Below are positions 1 to 12,412 of a stretch of DNA of 64,000 bases, piece after piece. The translations under genes were made by a program, and so were the position numbers. The stretch lies in the NCBI GenBank assembly GCA_023053685.1, contig JALIGW010000001.1, forward strand, positions 223,061,434 to 223,125,433, read 5' to 3'. The stretch's first letter is position 1; each line of letters opens with the position of its first letter. The stretch is from Diadophis punctatus similis (lineage: Eukaryota; Chordata; Lepidosauria; Squamata; Dipsadidae). The notes under the pieces were generated by a model. That model was given only the letters and a program-made list of their open reading frames with translations, had not been told where the DNA came from and did no database searches.

Positions 1-537
1 TGTGACTGCTAGCATTAGTAGGTGTTGATTCTTCAGTGAAATCTGCAATACTGTATATTATAGACTACAGTGGAAAAGCCCAAATTGCCCCATAAATTTA
101 TAGTCTGTGTTCTGATCACACATTTATCCACAAAGTTGATTAAGAATTCCCAGATAATTTGTGTCTGGGTATCTAATGAAAAGCTCAAAGATAGCTCGTT
201 ATAAAAGGATAGTTATGTTAAAATTAGATTGAAGCTAAGCAGAAAGACAAAGGATGAGCTCTATTTTTTGCAGGTACTAATAACAATTCATATTACTGTG
301 ACAGTTTTCTAACAATTCATATTACTGTGACAGTTTTGATTTTCATTTGCTCCAGATCATGGCCAGATGGTTCTATGAATTCAGTGCCCTTGTCTCTGTT
401 TAGACAAAATTCAGCTTATACACAGAATGATTGTTATCTTTATACCTAATATACTTAGATTAAAACTTAGTTCTGAGATGGAATACTAATATAATTAGCA
501 GTCCCTCCTGTAGTACATGAAGATGCTAGGAGATTAT
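1..537. other. Unannotated, upstream of BEST1
   Basis: I see only a short direct duplication: TAACAATTCATATTACTGTG ACAGTTTT occurs at about 280-307 and again at 309-337. No gene or known repeat. Confidence 0.5.
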
Positions 538-1190
538 TTCTTTTTTTCTTTTTTTTAAATAATCTTTATTGAGTTTTTTTGTTAAAAACAACATATAAAA
601 AAGACATACAAAAACACATGACAAAAAACAAACATAGAGATAACTAACCACTTTTACAGCTTTTTCATATTATTTCCAAATACATTTACACTTTACAATA
701 TTGCTATTTTTGTTTTGACACTTGCTATTATTTGTCCAGTTCTATATACTGTATAATGGATTGAGTCTCCTAATATATTTTCAACATCTACTTCTTCCAC
801 TTTAATTACATATGAGTCCAGTTGTTTTCATAGGAAAAGGAAGTAAGAACATTTACAGTTTCTTCATGAATAATCCTCATTTTATAACCAAATTTGACGT
901 TTTTTATTGTGTTTTAATCATACCATTTGTTCCATGCTTCATAGAATTCTGTATCTTCCTTCTCATGTATCTCCATTGTTACTTTGCACATCTCAGAACA
1001 TTCTAAGATTTTTCTAACAACCATTGAGGATGTGGGGATGGTATTGGTTTTCCAAAATTTCAAGATACTGATAGAAAGTCACATATTTCTTTATGCCAGT
1101 GCTATGTCCACAATTAAACTAATAATATGCAACTTTGAAACTCATTGTATGCAGCAGCACCCAGAAGTCATGATGATTCTTTAGCCAGTG
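538..1190 (-). mobile_element. L1-like LINE, 3' end
   Basis: On -, a decayed frame ends with EDTEFYEAWNKWYD, the kind of charged/aromatic ending seen at the C-terminus of L1 ORF2. A non-coding tail follows and finishes in AATAAAGATTATTT plus poly(A) (T-rich at 538-556 on +). It is 5' truncated near 1190. Family is by resemblance only. Confidence 0.55.
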
Positions 1191-1217
1191 TAAAGAATAC
1201 AGTTTTAATGAGAAAAA

Positions 1218-1580
1218 CAGAGGTGAGTTCCTCCCGGTTCGGACCGGTTCGCCCAAACCGGTAGCAACCTGCTGGTGACATCACGATGATGTCACCGAAC
1301 CGGATCGGTCGGTGCCGGTCTGTGGGCGCCGCCATCTTTTTAAAAAAAAAATTAATTTTTTTTCAATTGGGGGGGGTCCTTCTGCGCATTCGCAGAAGCT
1401 GAGTTTCCGGCACTGCGCATGCGTTGCCATTTTGTTTTTTGTTTTGTTTTTTAAAAAAAATTTGGAGGGTTTTGCACTGCACATGCACGCACGCACTTCG
1501 CACGCGTGCAGCCATGAGGCGTGGCCACGCGGCGCAGGAGGAAGCGAACCGGCAGCAAGGTAAGTTGGAACCGACCCCTG
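1218..1580 (+). mobile_element. hAT-type MITE, family B
   Basis: A 363-bp non-autonomous element between near-identical 8-bp duplications (GAGAAAAA at 1210, GAGAAAGA at 1581). Ends are CAGAGGTGAGTTCC and GGAACCGACCCCTG. It contains ACCGGTTCGG repeats, G- and A-rich runs and the palindrome TGCGCATGCG at 1414. No transposase frame. Confidence 0.75.
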
Positions 1581-1920
1581 GAGAAAGAGCATTAAGAAGA
1601 TTGGACTACATGTCATATATTCTGTTAGTTTGATACTATAATCACAAAGACAGACGTGTGTAGATCCTTCCATTTGCAAAATAGATTTCACATAACTAAT
1701 TCCTCAAACAGAACTCTATCACATCTTCTCAAACACAATATGAAGAAGATTTACCCTCTATTGGGTAGAAATAGCTGGAAATTGTACAGATATAAAGAGA
1801 AACTTTCCAAAAGTATGGTAAGGATTTTGATAGGTGAACAAGCTGCCAAGGTATACTCTTCTTTGCAGGAGGTAGTGAACAGCTGTATGAACAGCTGTAG
1901 AGTTAATTCAACACAGTAGA

Positions 1921-1990
1921 ACCTGCTTTGAACAGCAGATTTTGACTAGATGACTTCTCAGGTCCTCTCCAATGCTACAATTCTATGATT
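1921..1990 (+). mobile_element. CR1-like 3' end fragment
   Basis: Resembles the CR1 3' UTR phrase about a gold-standard 'GGACTAGATGAC..CTCCAAGGTCCCTTCCAA' pattern: here TTTGACTAGATGACTTCTCA followed by GGTCCTCTCCAATGCTACAA. Old and short. Confidence 0.45.
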
Positions 1991-4779
1991 GGGTAGAATA
2001 CTCCTTGGATATAAAACATTTAACTGATCAAGTGATGTGATAGCACATCAAGATAAGCAGGCACCTGGGTTCAAGATTTTGGAGACCGTAATGTCCTAGC
2101 TCATAGCAAGACATAATCTGCATCTGTTTGAGTTGAGCTCCATCCAATATGACAAACACCCTATAAACATTGTGGAAAATTCCAGCCCCACTTAATCCCT
2201 GGGGTTTCTTAAAAATGACATTTCAGAAAGATCCAAACAGGAAAGAATTAGTGTGATAAATGCCTTTCTTCTTGTGGAGGCCACGGCTGCGCCAGGAGTC
2301 AGCCAACAGGAGCAGCCCCAGCTGAAGGGCCACCCCCTGTTTCCCCTCTCCCTCTCTAAACACATAAGGCTTACTCAGAAGATTAGGAAAGAGTACCGGA
2401 AAAGACCACAGAGTGCCTTTTGTAATGGGAGTGGGATTAAGACACCAGGTGACCAGCTGTGGCTCCCAAGTGGGTTTCAGGCTTCTTAGTGCACCAGGTC
2501 ACTGTCAGGTTCAATTAGCCACACGCCACAGAGGTGGGAAGAGGTGGAGTGTTAAGTGTGTTGCAAAAGAACTTTGCTGGAATCCACACCAGGCCCATCT
2601 TCTCAGCTTTGAAGGACAGGGACAGAAGCTATTGTTGTAAGTAGTTCCTCTGTTGTTGTTCTATGTGGAGAACTTGTTTGATGTTTCTATGTTTTTTACT
2701 TGGGCAAATGTATTTTGCGACAGAGGAGAGGAGTACAAACGCTGTGTTAATCAACTCATTATTATGAGATGCATGACTTGAAAAATGAATAATTTGAAAT
2801 GAAGGGAGGAGGAAAGGGGCAGAACAGATCCTGCATTTTTTCAGGATGCATAAAAGAGATGGGAGTTTCAGCAAGGCAAGCCTGTCCTGCTCACACTAGT
2901 AAAACTACACCTGTCACACTCCTATTCATCCTGCAACCTTGTATAAAGTGGATCATTTTGGAATACTTGATCACCTTACTGAGAATCTAGAGTTGTGTTG
3001 TTTAATTTTGTTTGATGAATCATTGGCTTTTTCTATTTTTATTAGTGTTCTCCAGAATATAAATATTCTAATTAAACATTTATATTGAATTAATTAAATT
3101 AAGAATTCTTTTTAACTTTTTGGAACTGCTTCCTTCTGCACCTAAATAATCATGTTTAAGTTACAATTGGCTTGGTTTGATAAGATCTATAAAACATTTT
3201 GAATCTAACAGCTTCTGTTTGAGATCATGGTTTTTTGCTCCAGACTACCAAATCTGGGGGGGGGGGACATCTTATCAGAATACGGTATATATATAAAATA
3301 TTATACTTTATAGATCTCAGTCACCATTCCATGTGGAGAATCCACACATTAAATCAGTAGAAAAATCTGTTTTTTACCACATTGGATGTATTTAGGAATG
3401 TCAATGTATACTGTACCCATATAAGAAAAAAGTTTTAAAAGAAGATGGGTTTGTGTTGTATAATTTTTGAAGTGAACCCTTTTTTTTTAAGATTATCTGC
3501 CTTGATAATTTATAGGATTGTTGGTCATAGAATTGGTCACTTCTAATATTTATGAGGAATTTGCCAGGGGAGAATCTTGCAAAAGAAATCACTACAACTG
3601 TATAATGTAAGATTGATCTGTCTACCAATCAGCTAAGCAGCCTGCCTTTTTACCTTTAGATAATATCGTGATTATTCCCTCATCAGCTGTCTCTTTCTCT
3701 CTCCCAATGTCTATGTATTGGGAGGAGGAGATCTTGGGCTTTAGCATTGGTCCACAGAAAAGGTATGCATTGGTGATCAAAGGTGCTTCCCATGGTGGAT
3801 TTTTACTATCAAAAAGTGGAAATGTAGCCTTTCCTTCATATAAATCCATAACAGGAGAAGGAAGTAGTAGGAGAAACAGTAGGGTTATCAACAGAAAATG
3901 AGGTTTGCCTTTCTGCTTATAAAATTGTATGAATGGAATGGGGCAACTTTGTCCCAAAATATCTTTTGTCTCTTCTCAGCTCTGCAAGATGCAGTTAAAG
4001 GATATCCTATTTGCTAGAAGACTATCCTTCCTTTTTAGCAGCCTGAGTTACAATAAGCTGAAGGACGTACTGTAGCTCTGCTGCATTACATACAGGAGGC
4101 AGTATAGCTTTTGAATCTGTGCACCCTACTCTGTTCCTAGAAATATAATCTGGCAAAAATGAATGGGCGTTATTCTCACAGACATGATTTGAAGTTTTCC
4201 ATGTTTGGTAAAAATAAGAATTCTGTGTGTGAGTTTCATGGCAGCCAATTTACCTGCATGCAGTGGAAAAACAAAAGAAATAATAAAATAACTGTATCAT
4301 TAATATTTGTATCAGTAATATTTGTAAATGATTCTCAAGTCTGCATGAAAAGAATTTTTTATCATTACTCTATTATTTATACCCCTACTTTAAGATTCTT
4401 CTAGTAAGATTCAATGCATGCAGTAATTCTGATTGAAACAACACTGATATTTTTAAAAAAAAATACAGAAAGGCAGTAAAAATGTAAAGTACTGTACAAG
4501 AGTTTCCCACCAAATAATGCTGCCAAGACAAAGAGTGTGCATACAAAGTGTCCAATGCCACACAATTTGTACGATGCCAAGTTACCTGTTACAGTATATG
4601 ATAAGGAGACAACCCTCAAACATTTAAGAACTGAGTAATCTGCATATCTGAAAGTTTCTAACAATGCATTTCTATTTGCAATACAGATTCCCTAAACATT
4701 ATTCTCTTTCAGGGTAAGCAATGATAGACAAAGTGTAAAAAAAAAAAGCAAGAAATACTAAGCTGAAGAGATTAAAGTA
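1991..4779. other. Intergenic, nothing recognised
   Basis: No exon, RNA gene or clear repeat. A G-run lies at about 3255-3265. A conserved upstream exon of BEST1 or a neighbour could be hidden here but shows no recognisable coding signal. Confidence 0.4.
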
Positions 4780-5160
4780 TGAGATAAGAAACAGAAGAAA
4801 ATACAGATAAATTTGGCTTGCATCAAATCATTGATTATACTTCTTGGAAACCTCTTATGGACTTTTTGCTGAAATTGGGGAAAAAATGAATTGGTGATTT
4901 ATGGATTTTCTGATTAAAAAGGGTTGAATATGAGATAAAGAGGACCATGTTGAAACTTTAAAGAGGGAGGAGAAATAATGAAGTTGTTTGTAACTGTTGT
5001 AAAGAAAATTGGAAACTGCTTCTTTATGCCCTATATATCTTTCCTTTTTTCTACCTGCAATGTCTTTTCTACTTCTTCTTTTCTCTCTTCTTCTTTATTA
5101 ATTTCATTCTATGTAATTTATCTTTTACTTATGTGAAAATATTTAATATTTTTTTTAAAA
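4780..5160 (+). mobile_element. L1-like LINE, 3' end
   Basis: The frame DYTSWKPLMDFLLK (about 4836-4877) matches the usual ORF2 C-terminal pattern of L1 elements. A short non-coding tail and an A/T-rich end near 5150-5164 follow. Strongly 5' truncated. Confidence 0.5.
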
Positions 5161-5366
5161 AAAACTGTCATTATCATTATCATTTTATCTCCAAGGCCAT
5201 TCTTTCTTAACCATGCACATATACTGATTCGTACATTGCCTCTTCTTTAAATTTGGGCTTCTTTTTTCAGGAGCTCATCAACTTCATCTAACAAATTAGT
5301 AAGTCTTTTCTTTCTTCTTCACCCTTTCATTCTATTTTGTTTTGAAATTTTATATTTAATCCTTGT

Positions 5367-5561
5367 TCATTCTTGATATAGGCACAAACAACTCACTTTT
5401 CTATTCAGCACCCATTCATTCTTGACACCGTCCTTTCTTGTTTTATCACATACACATAACCCATTCCTACTGCATTCAATTAATTTAAATATTTCTCCTA
5501 ATATACCCAATTTTTGCTTCCACATAACAATGGACAGTTTCAAAAGCATTTTCATACACAA
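5367..5561 (-). mobile_element. Degraded LINE relic, RTE-like
   Basis: On -, an open stretch contains DKTRKDGVKNEWVL, similar to the post-RT motif 'GVTRKDRVRNEWVL' of RTE-type elements. Surrounding sequence is too decayed for a firm call. Confidence 0.3.
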
Positions 5562-5750
5562 CTCTTTTCACTTCTTTTGACAAACATGTATTCTTTACAA
5601 CAGCAGATACTACCCCCTAGCTTTATACCAGCATTTGCACTTCTTTAAAATATTATATCCAAGAGCCATTTAAATTTCAAGCAATATACAAATGTTATAT
5701 ATGAGGGAAGTTGGGCATTTAAGGAGAGAGACACAGAGAGAGAGAGAGAC

Positions 5751-6243
5751 CATATTTTTCGGAGTATAAGACGCACCTTTTTCCTCCCTAAAAGTGGCTG
5801 AAAATTCGGGTGCGTCTTATACTCTGAATGTAGCTTTTTTCGGAGCTTTTTTTCCAGCCCTAACTAGGTGCTAACAATCTTCTCGGCTCTTACCTTGCAC
5901 TCTTTTTCATTGTTATTCTCCGAAGAATGTTTTTCCAGCCCTAAGTCTTTGCAGGGTTTTTTTCATTGCTCTACTTGCTCTGAAAAAGTTTTTTTCTAGC
6001 CCTAACCAGGTGCTAATGATCTTCCCAGCTCTTACTGGCTTGCAGGCTCTTTCATTGTTACTCTCTCTGAAGAAGGTTTTTTTAAGTCCTAACCAGGGGA
6101 TAAAATAATGTGCTGAAGCTGACCAGACTAAGGACGTTAGCCAGATGAATACCTGGTAGGCAGATTTCCCCCCCCCCTATTTTCCTCCCCAAAAACTAAG
6201 GTGCGTCTTATACTCAGGTGCATCTTATACTCTGAAAAATACG
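5751..6243 (+). mobile_element. MITE with GTATAAGACGCACC terminal repeats
   Basis: Inverted ends: CATATTTTTCGGAGTATAAG ACGCACC at 5751-5777 and the reverse complement at about 6217-6243, with another partial copy of the right end (GGTGCGTCTTATACTC) just inside. The centre (about 5835-6095) holds three diverged units of roughly 110-120 bp, each with 'CCAGCCCTAA' and a 'TTCATTG' block. No coding capacity. Confidence 0.7.

Positions 6244-6322
<79 letters not shown>
6243..6322 (+). repeat. (GATA)n-(GA)n microsatellite
   Basis: Perfect GATA units (6243-6263) run into about 30 GA units to 6322. It abuts the right end of the preceding MITE. Confidence 0.95.
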
Positions 6323-6327
<5 letters not shown>

Positions 6328-6409
6328 CTCCCATCTTTAGTAAATATTTTACCAAGGCATACAAATTCATTTACTTGCTCCAGTTTTTCCCCAGTTATAT
6401 ACAATATAT

Positions 6410-6826
6410 CAGTGATGGCGAACCTATGGCACGGGTGCCACAGGTGGCACGCGGAGCCATATCTGCTGGCACGTGAGCCGTTGCCCTAGCTCACCTCCAG
6501 TGTGCATGTGCGTGCCCGCCAGCTGATTTTTGGCTCGTGCAGAAGCTCTGGGAGGATGATTTTGGCCTCCAGAGGGCCTCCAGGGTGGCAGGGGTGGAGC
6601 ATTTTTGCCCTCCCCAAGCTCCAAGAAAGCCTGGGGACGGTGAAAAACGGGCCTACCGGGCCCACTAGATGTCAGGAAACAGGGGAGTGGGGGTGTCACA
6701 CCCACATGCGCAGGGGGGTGGGGCGAGTGAGGGCCTTTGAATTATGGGTGTGGGCACACACATGCGTGTGATAACGCACGCACGCACTATTTCGGCACCC
6801 GAGGAAAAAAAGGTTCGCCATCACTG
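6410..6826 (+). mobile_element. hAT-type MITE, family A (copy 1)
   Basis: Ends CAGTGATGGCGAACC and GGTTCGCCATCACTG with a perfect 8-bp duplication CAATATAT (6402-6409 and 6827-6834). 417 bp, GC-rich inside, with GTGCCACAGGTGGCAC hairpin near the left end. No transposase. Confidence 0.92.
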
Positions 6827-6834
6827 CAATATAT

Positions 6835-8073
6835 CATTCAATATTTCTGGGATGTGGTCATCATATCTCTCCAGCAAACTTTAGGATGAAACACAGCATA
6901 AACATTAGAACTTTATGAAAATCATGTAATACATCATGTTGAGCAACTCCAGGCATGATGCAACTGAGCCAGGAGAGCTGTCTAAAAGGAAAATTATTAC
7001 ACTTACATAATCAAGGGGAAAATGATGTCAAATATTGCATTCCATTGCATTCTATCTTAATCATTTGTCCCTTGTGTGTCTCTTTGAGACAAGGCACAGT
7101 GTAGAAATTCTCTCCCATTTCATACTTTATTTTTTCTCTGCAACACAGGGCAGACAGAATCACCCACTCCAGTCATTGTTAGCCAAAAACAGTACTTCAG
7201 AGCAGTGTTGCTGATTGCTTGGGGCAATGTAGAAAAGGCCCTTTGAGGGATCAACATGCTTTAATCTTCCTTTTAAATATGTAAACTTTTTCCTGGGCAG
7301 CAGTTCCAACCAGAGTCATGGTATTGCCTAATAAATGACTTTTTCTGAGTTGTCTTTTTTTTAAAAAAAATCTGTGCTTCAATTATGCCCCAATTTGGAG
7401 AAGTTTCTCTATAGTGTTACCTCTTTTTTTACTCTTTACTACAGAATTACTACTACCTCAGAATTATTCTTAAATTCTTTCCTTGTCTGCAAATAAATGC
7501 CCTGCCACTTTTCATGTTTGTCTGCCTTTCTCTCTGTGAAATTCTGAACACCGTTTTTGGTCTCTGAAATAGCCTAAAAACACCATGGGCTGGTGCATGG
7601 GCTAATTGGTTTGCAATTACTTTAAAATACTGTTTATGTATCTTTATCATCAGATTTTTTTTTCATTTTCTGGAAAGTACTTTATAATATAAGGAGATAT
7701 AGAGCTAGTTTTTCTCTCCTCCCCCACTTTTCTTTTCCCCCTCATTTTGTCCAGAGGTTTGCTGATTTACTCTGACTAGAACTCTTGCCTGATCACTTGC
7801 AGATGACTTTTGGAAATAAATTGGGCGCTTATGCAGTTAGACTAGGATTATAAGATTTCTACAATGCATGATATATCAGGAAGAATTGAGCTTGACTTAG
7901 CCCGAAGTTTGCATTGACCATTATTTGAGATAGTGTACTTGAAGATATATTTATGTATGATGGACTCTGTTTGTTTCATTCTTGAGTTCACCGCGAATTT
8001 TTTGGGATGGTGGTAGTCTTTATATGGGTCATTCTTCTTGTTTAATTCTTGCCATTCTGCTGTTTGTTTCTAG
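6835..8073. other. Region before first BEST1 coding exon
   Basis: No repeat or second coding exon seen. It could contain the BEST1 non-coding first exon or promoter, but I found no TATA/CpG signal strong enough to mark. Confidence 0.35.
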
Positions 8074-8236
8074 CAAGCCCTGTGATGACAGTGACCTACA
8101 CATACCGTGTAGCTGAGGCCCGCCTGGGCACCTTCTCACAGCTTCTGCTACAATGGAAAGGCAGCATTTACAAGCTCCTCTATTGTGAGTTATTAATCTT
8201 CGTATCACTTTACTTTGGCATCAGCCTCATCTACAG
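8074..8236 (+). CDS. BEST1: BEST1 first coding exon, residues 1-50
   Basis: The acceptor TTTCTAG ends at 8073 and the donor CAG|GTGAGC follows 8236. The ATG at 8085-8087 opens [15 protein letters not shown], the conserved bestrophin N-terminus; Ala10, near the calcium clasp in known structures, is present. An upstream in-frame TTG at 8049 lies before the acceptor and is not a start. The exon ends after the second base of codon 51 and includes the beginning of the first membrane segment. Confidence 0.95.
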
Positions 8237-9391
8237 GTGAGCATTTCCAGTTCTCTAAACCTAAATGGGATGTGTGTGTGAAAAAGAGGACATTAGTAGG
8301 GTAGCTTTGTCCCTCTTAGTTTGGTTCTGTATCTTCTGAAGACGTATAGTGAGCCAACACCTCTCAAAAATTGTTTTCCACTCTCCTTTCTGTTCTCCGT
8401 GCACTTCTTACAAGATAAACTGTGTGGTCTAATCTTAAACAACAGTACTTGCATCTAGGAGCACATTTCATTAAAAAGATTTTCCTTTGGAGGGCAATTC
8501 ATACAATGTAGTCTCCCATTCCTTATTTCTGCTTTCCCACTGCTTCTTTAGTCTTTTCCCCCCATAAAAATGTTTAAGATACGCTGTAATAGAGTTTAAG
8601 GATTTGAAACAATACAATTGCAAAATAATAATGGTAAATTCATGTTCCTAGATTGGAAATTCTTTCTTCCCGCCCCCATCCCCCAAGCAGCATGTAAAAA
8701 TAAATACCACCACCCCTTTCTCTGACCATCTGAGCCTAAAAGCTGCAGGCACTTGTTTAAAAATACACAATATTTCTCTTTAATGGCCTTCCCGAGCTGA
8801 GCACTCTTTAGATGTGTCAACCTCAGCCCCCAGAATTCCCATCATGTGTGGCCATTGGTGCGCATTCTGGGAACCGAGACTGCCCAGATTAAAGAAGGCT
8901 GCTCTCTATAGCCTATTGTGGCAGTTGCAATTCATTGTTACCATTCAGGCATACATTCTCACATGTGACCACTTTTTTTAACAGAATCAAAATAGCCAGT
9001 TGATGATTGATAAAACAGTGTATTTGATCTGATACAAAATATCTAATCAATAGTGGACCATAATTGCTACCATTCCTATAATAAAGCACAAAGAAATTTC
9101 TACCTGCTATAAAAATTACATATCCCCCAGTTTAAAGAAATAGTATTTTGATTGATTAAAAAAGTGGTACTTTCCTATAGCAAAAGTGGTGCATTAGCAC
9201 ATGTAACCTGTGTGGAACAAATAAAAAAGACTGTAATTTTGCAAAACCGCAATTACAATACTTAATCCCCAGTATGTACAGGAATGCATCTGAGTCATGA
9301 GTCATAGAACAATTAATATTTTGTTTGTTTTCACCAATAAAAAATGTTTTTGCTGTTTTGAGACATATCACAGTGATGTGCTTGATTACAG
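8237..9391 (+). other. BEST1 intron after coding exon 1
   Basis: Contains a decayed palindromic MITE-like piece at about 8812-8905 (CAACCTCAGCCCCCAGAATT). Nothing else recognised. Confidence 0.4.
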
Positions 9392-9486
9392 GTTAATTCT
9401 GAATGACAGTCAAAGGCTGATGTTTGAAAAATTAGCCCTTTACTGCAATAGCTATGCTGAATTGATTCCTGTGTCTTTTGTCTTAG
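9392..9486 (+). CDS. BEST1: BEST1 coding exon 2, residues 51-82
   Basis: The acceptor GATTACAG ends at 9391 and the donor TTAG|GTAAGA follows 9486; length 95. It encodes the start of the second membrane helix and pore neck: Ile76, Pro77 and Phe80 fall at the same residue numbers as the human neck residues. Position 78 is Val where human has Ile. Confidence 0.95.
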
Positions 9487-10393
9487 GTAAGATTGCAAAA
9501 CTGTGAGATGAATGCTATGAATGTGAAGTCTCCCTATATATGTTAGTTAATTGATTTATCTACAACAAGCAGTAGCTCTAATTTTAGTGCTTAGGGCAGA
9601 AAATCCAAATGGTGTTTCTGATTTTCTGTGTGACCTTTTAAAAATGAAGTGTTAATTAATTAGTGTTTAATGAAACCCACTAAACCAAAGTCCAGTTGAA
9701 CTGGCTGTCTCCAAGCATATTTATAGACCATTATCTTCAGTGGGTTCAACTCACTTCATTTTCAACAGAAGCAAAATAAAGATTAAAAGATAAGGTCATT
9801 TGTCTTCATTTTTATATTGGTAACATTATGGAAGCAGGTTATTGTTTTCTTTTTCCTTTTTCCTTTTTCCTTTTTTTTTTTTTTTTGCTTTCCCAAAAAA
9901 GTGTAATGTAGCCCCTAGATTTTATTGCTCTTTTTAAAAAGATCCTAAGAACTGCGGAAGGTGAGGGAAAGATGAATTATACTATTATTGTTATTCTTAA
10001 TTTATAGCAAGTGTGATGATTTACAAACCTTTCCTATTGCAGAATGTTACTGCAAGACAATTTTGCAATGCCTTTTTATTTATGACCAGTATTTTTATCT
10101 CCAGATGATCAAAAGGTTGAAAAATGAATGATAGTTCTCAGCAAGAGTTTAATCGATGCTTTACTGATACCATTCTGCCATTCAGACAGTTATTTCTCCC
10201 AACACAAAATCTTTAGGATAATAATTTTGATTATTATTATATATTCTGAAAACAAATTTGGGGCTTTCATCAAAGCCTCGGTTTTGTTAGAAGAACATGT
10301 ATTTTCTGGACAATCAAATGCAAAAAATTGGATTCTGTCCACAGATAACTGGCTGATTTTGAGCTGTGCCTTACTGTCCTTGTTCCTTTTTAG

Positions 10394-10627
10394 GCTTTTA
10401 TGTAACTTTAGTGGTATCTCGCTGGTGGGGACAGTACGAGAGTATCCCATGGCCCGACCGCATTATGAATCTGGTTTCAAGTGGCGTGGATGGAAAGGAC
10501 GAGTATGGGCGTCTTCTGCGGCGCACACTGATGCGCTACATTAATCTACTGAGTGTGCTGATCTTGCGCTCAGTCAGCACTGCAGTCTTCAAGCGGTTTC
10601 CCAGCATGGAACATGTAGTGACAGCAG
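10394..10627 (+). CDS. BEST1: BEST1 coding exon 3, residues 83-160
   Basis: The acceptor CTTTTTAG ends at 10393 and the donor GCAG|GTAGGC follows 10627; length 234. It begins [12 protein letters not shown], carrying neck residue Phe84 and the Arg92-Trp93 pair (Trp93 is a known Best-disease site in human). The later part includes [10 protein letters not shown] and [15 protein letters not shown], a very conserved cytosolic helical region. Confidence 0.95.
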
Positions 10628-10797
10628 GTAGGCATTGCCAAGACAACTCAGCAGAGGCTAACTGGCTAGGATGAAATGCCATGGAAGTTAGTGCACCTCC
10701 TAATGATACTTCTGAGAGCTCTGAAGTTGATTGAACTATTTCCAATAGTAAGTTCTTCAGATATAATAAACTGTAACTCATGCCAGACCTTCTAGGA

Positions 10798-11160
10798 CAG
10801 TGATGGCGAACCTTTTTTTGCTCAGGTGCCAAAAGGGTGCACACATGCGCGATAGCACGCGTGCGCATGCCAACACCTATAATGCAATCCCTTCCCCCAC
10901 GCATGCGTGCAGCCCTCACTGAAGCCTCCGGACTTCCAGTAGGTCCGTTGGGTCCGTTTTTCACCATCCACAGGCTCCAGAGGCTTTCCTGAAGCCTGGG
11001 GAAGGCGAAAACAACCTTCCCCCATCCTCCGGAACCCAGAAAATCAGCTGGCCAGCGTGCACATGCGCGCTGGAGCTGACATAGGGCAATGCCTCATGTG
11101 CCCTCAGATATGGCTCCACGTGCCACCTGTGGCACGCGTGCCATAGGTTCGCCATCACGG
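10798..11160 (-). mobile_element. hAT-type MITE, family A (copy 2)
   Basis: 363 bp in BEST1 intron after coding exon 3, reversed relative to copy 1. Perfect 8-bp duplication TTCTAGGA at 10790 and 11161. The right end has one changed base (CATCACGG). Confidence 0.92.
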
Positions 11161-11889
11161 TTCTAGGAGGAGATGATGGAAGTTATATTCCAATACATCT
11201 GGGAATACAAGATTAGGGGGAAATGGTTTACCAAAATTTAGACAGGAAGAATAAATAAATAATGTTTATTATTACAGTTCCATGCTACTTGCCTTTTCTC
11301 CAAAGAATTCACAGCATCATACGTATTTTTCTCTCTTTGTCTATTTTATTCTACAAAATAGCTTAGAAAGATAATGCTTGCCAAATAAGGCCACTCAATG
11401 AGTTATAGGACTGACAATTTAAAACGATCTTTGCCTGACATCCCCTTCCTAACACTGCATCTCAGTATCATATTCAATCTATGAAGTTGGGGGGATCAGT
11501 CACTTGGAACAGCTGCAACTGTTGTTTGCAATGAATCTCAGATCATAAGTAACTGGGTTTGATTTTCTTTGGGAGAATATTACTGAGTCCTTATGAGGTT
11601 TATAACAGTCATCCCCCCTTGAATACTATCATTTAAAAATCCAAGTGCTTAACATTCCTTTGTCAAGGCCAAGATTCTAGCTAGGCACATACCCACATAG
11701 ATAATCCTATGGATATCCAATAATCTTATTGCAGTACTGGGTGGTATACTCAATCAAATGAGGAGGGCTATGCAGACTTGAATGATCACCAATTGTGTAA
11801 AGGCATTCTTTTAAAAAGGATTACTCCCAAGTAGCTTCAGCAGTTTTCCCAGATCATTAAGACTTCAGTCCTTTTGCCTTCTTTTAGGT

Positions 11890-12024
11890 CAGGGGTGTCA
11901 AACTCACGTAGTCAAGGCAGCATCACATGACATATCGGGACTTTTTTCCCCTTCGCTAAACCGGGCGTGGGCGTTGCCAGCACGTGACGCATCCAGCCCG
12001 CAGGCCAGGAGTTTGACAGCCCTG
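11890..12024 (+). mobile_element. hAT-type MITE, family D
   Basis: 135 bp with ends CAGGGGTGTCAAACTC and GAGTTTGACAGCCCTG. The 8-bp duplication TTTTAGGT/CTTTAGGT differs at one base. Confidence 0.85.
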
Positions 12025-12059
12025 CTTTAGGTTATTTTACTTTTTTTTCCCCCATCCAA

Positions 12060-12260
12060 TTGTGTCTGATTGTCAGAGACTGCCTGGACAAGTCCCTGCA
12101 ATTTTTTTGACAAGGTTTTTCCTAAGTAGTTTGCCATTGCCTCCTTTCTAGAGCTGAAAGAAAGTGACCGGCCCAAGGTGTGTGCCTAAGGTGAAACTTG
12201 AGGTGAGGGTCTCCACTTTCTGTATTAATGTGTTAACCACTACACAAACGGACTCTGTAT
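12060..12260 (+). repeat. Possible tRNA-derived or MIR-like SINE relic
   Basis: Phrases such as TTTGCCATTGCCTCCTT, AAAGTGACCGGCCCAAGGT and GTTAACCACTACACAAACGG recall the middle and reversed tRNA-like head of reptile SINEs. Diverged; subfamily not assigned. Confidence 0.4.
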
Positions 12261-12412
12261 AGTTATTTGGTAAACAGCCTTCTCTGTGATAATCCCTTTA
12301 CCAGCTTGACTGTTTCTGTCCTACTATTACTATTTTAAAAAACAACCAAAGTAATTAGAGTAAGATCCATTCAGTTCTGAAATCAGATCCTAGATTTAAC
12401 AAGGAATCTTTC

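Noticed and set aside
3622..3957. 111-residue minus-strand open frame
   Set aside because: No motif, no splice-site support and no neighbouring exons; treated as chance.
6137..6370. Open frame with long Ser-Leu repeats
   Set aside because: Translation of the (GA)n microsatellite.
8049..8084. TTG start upstream of the BEST1 ATG
   Set aside because: It lies before the splice acceptor and is intronic; the family start is the ATG at 8085.
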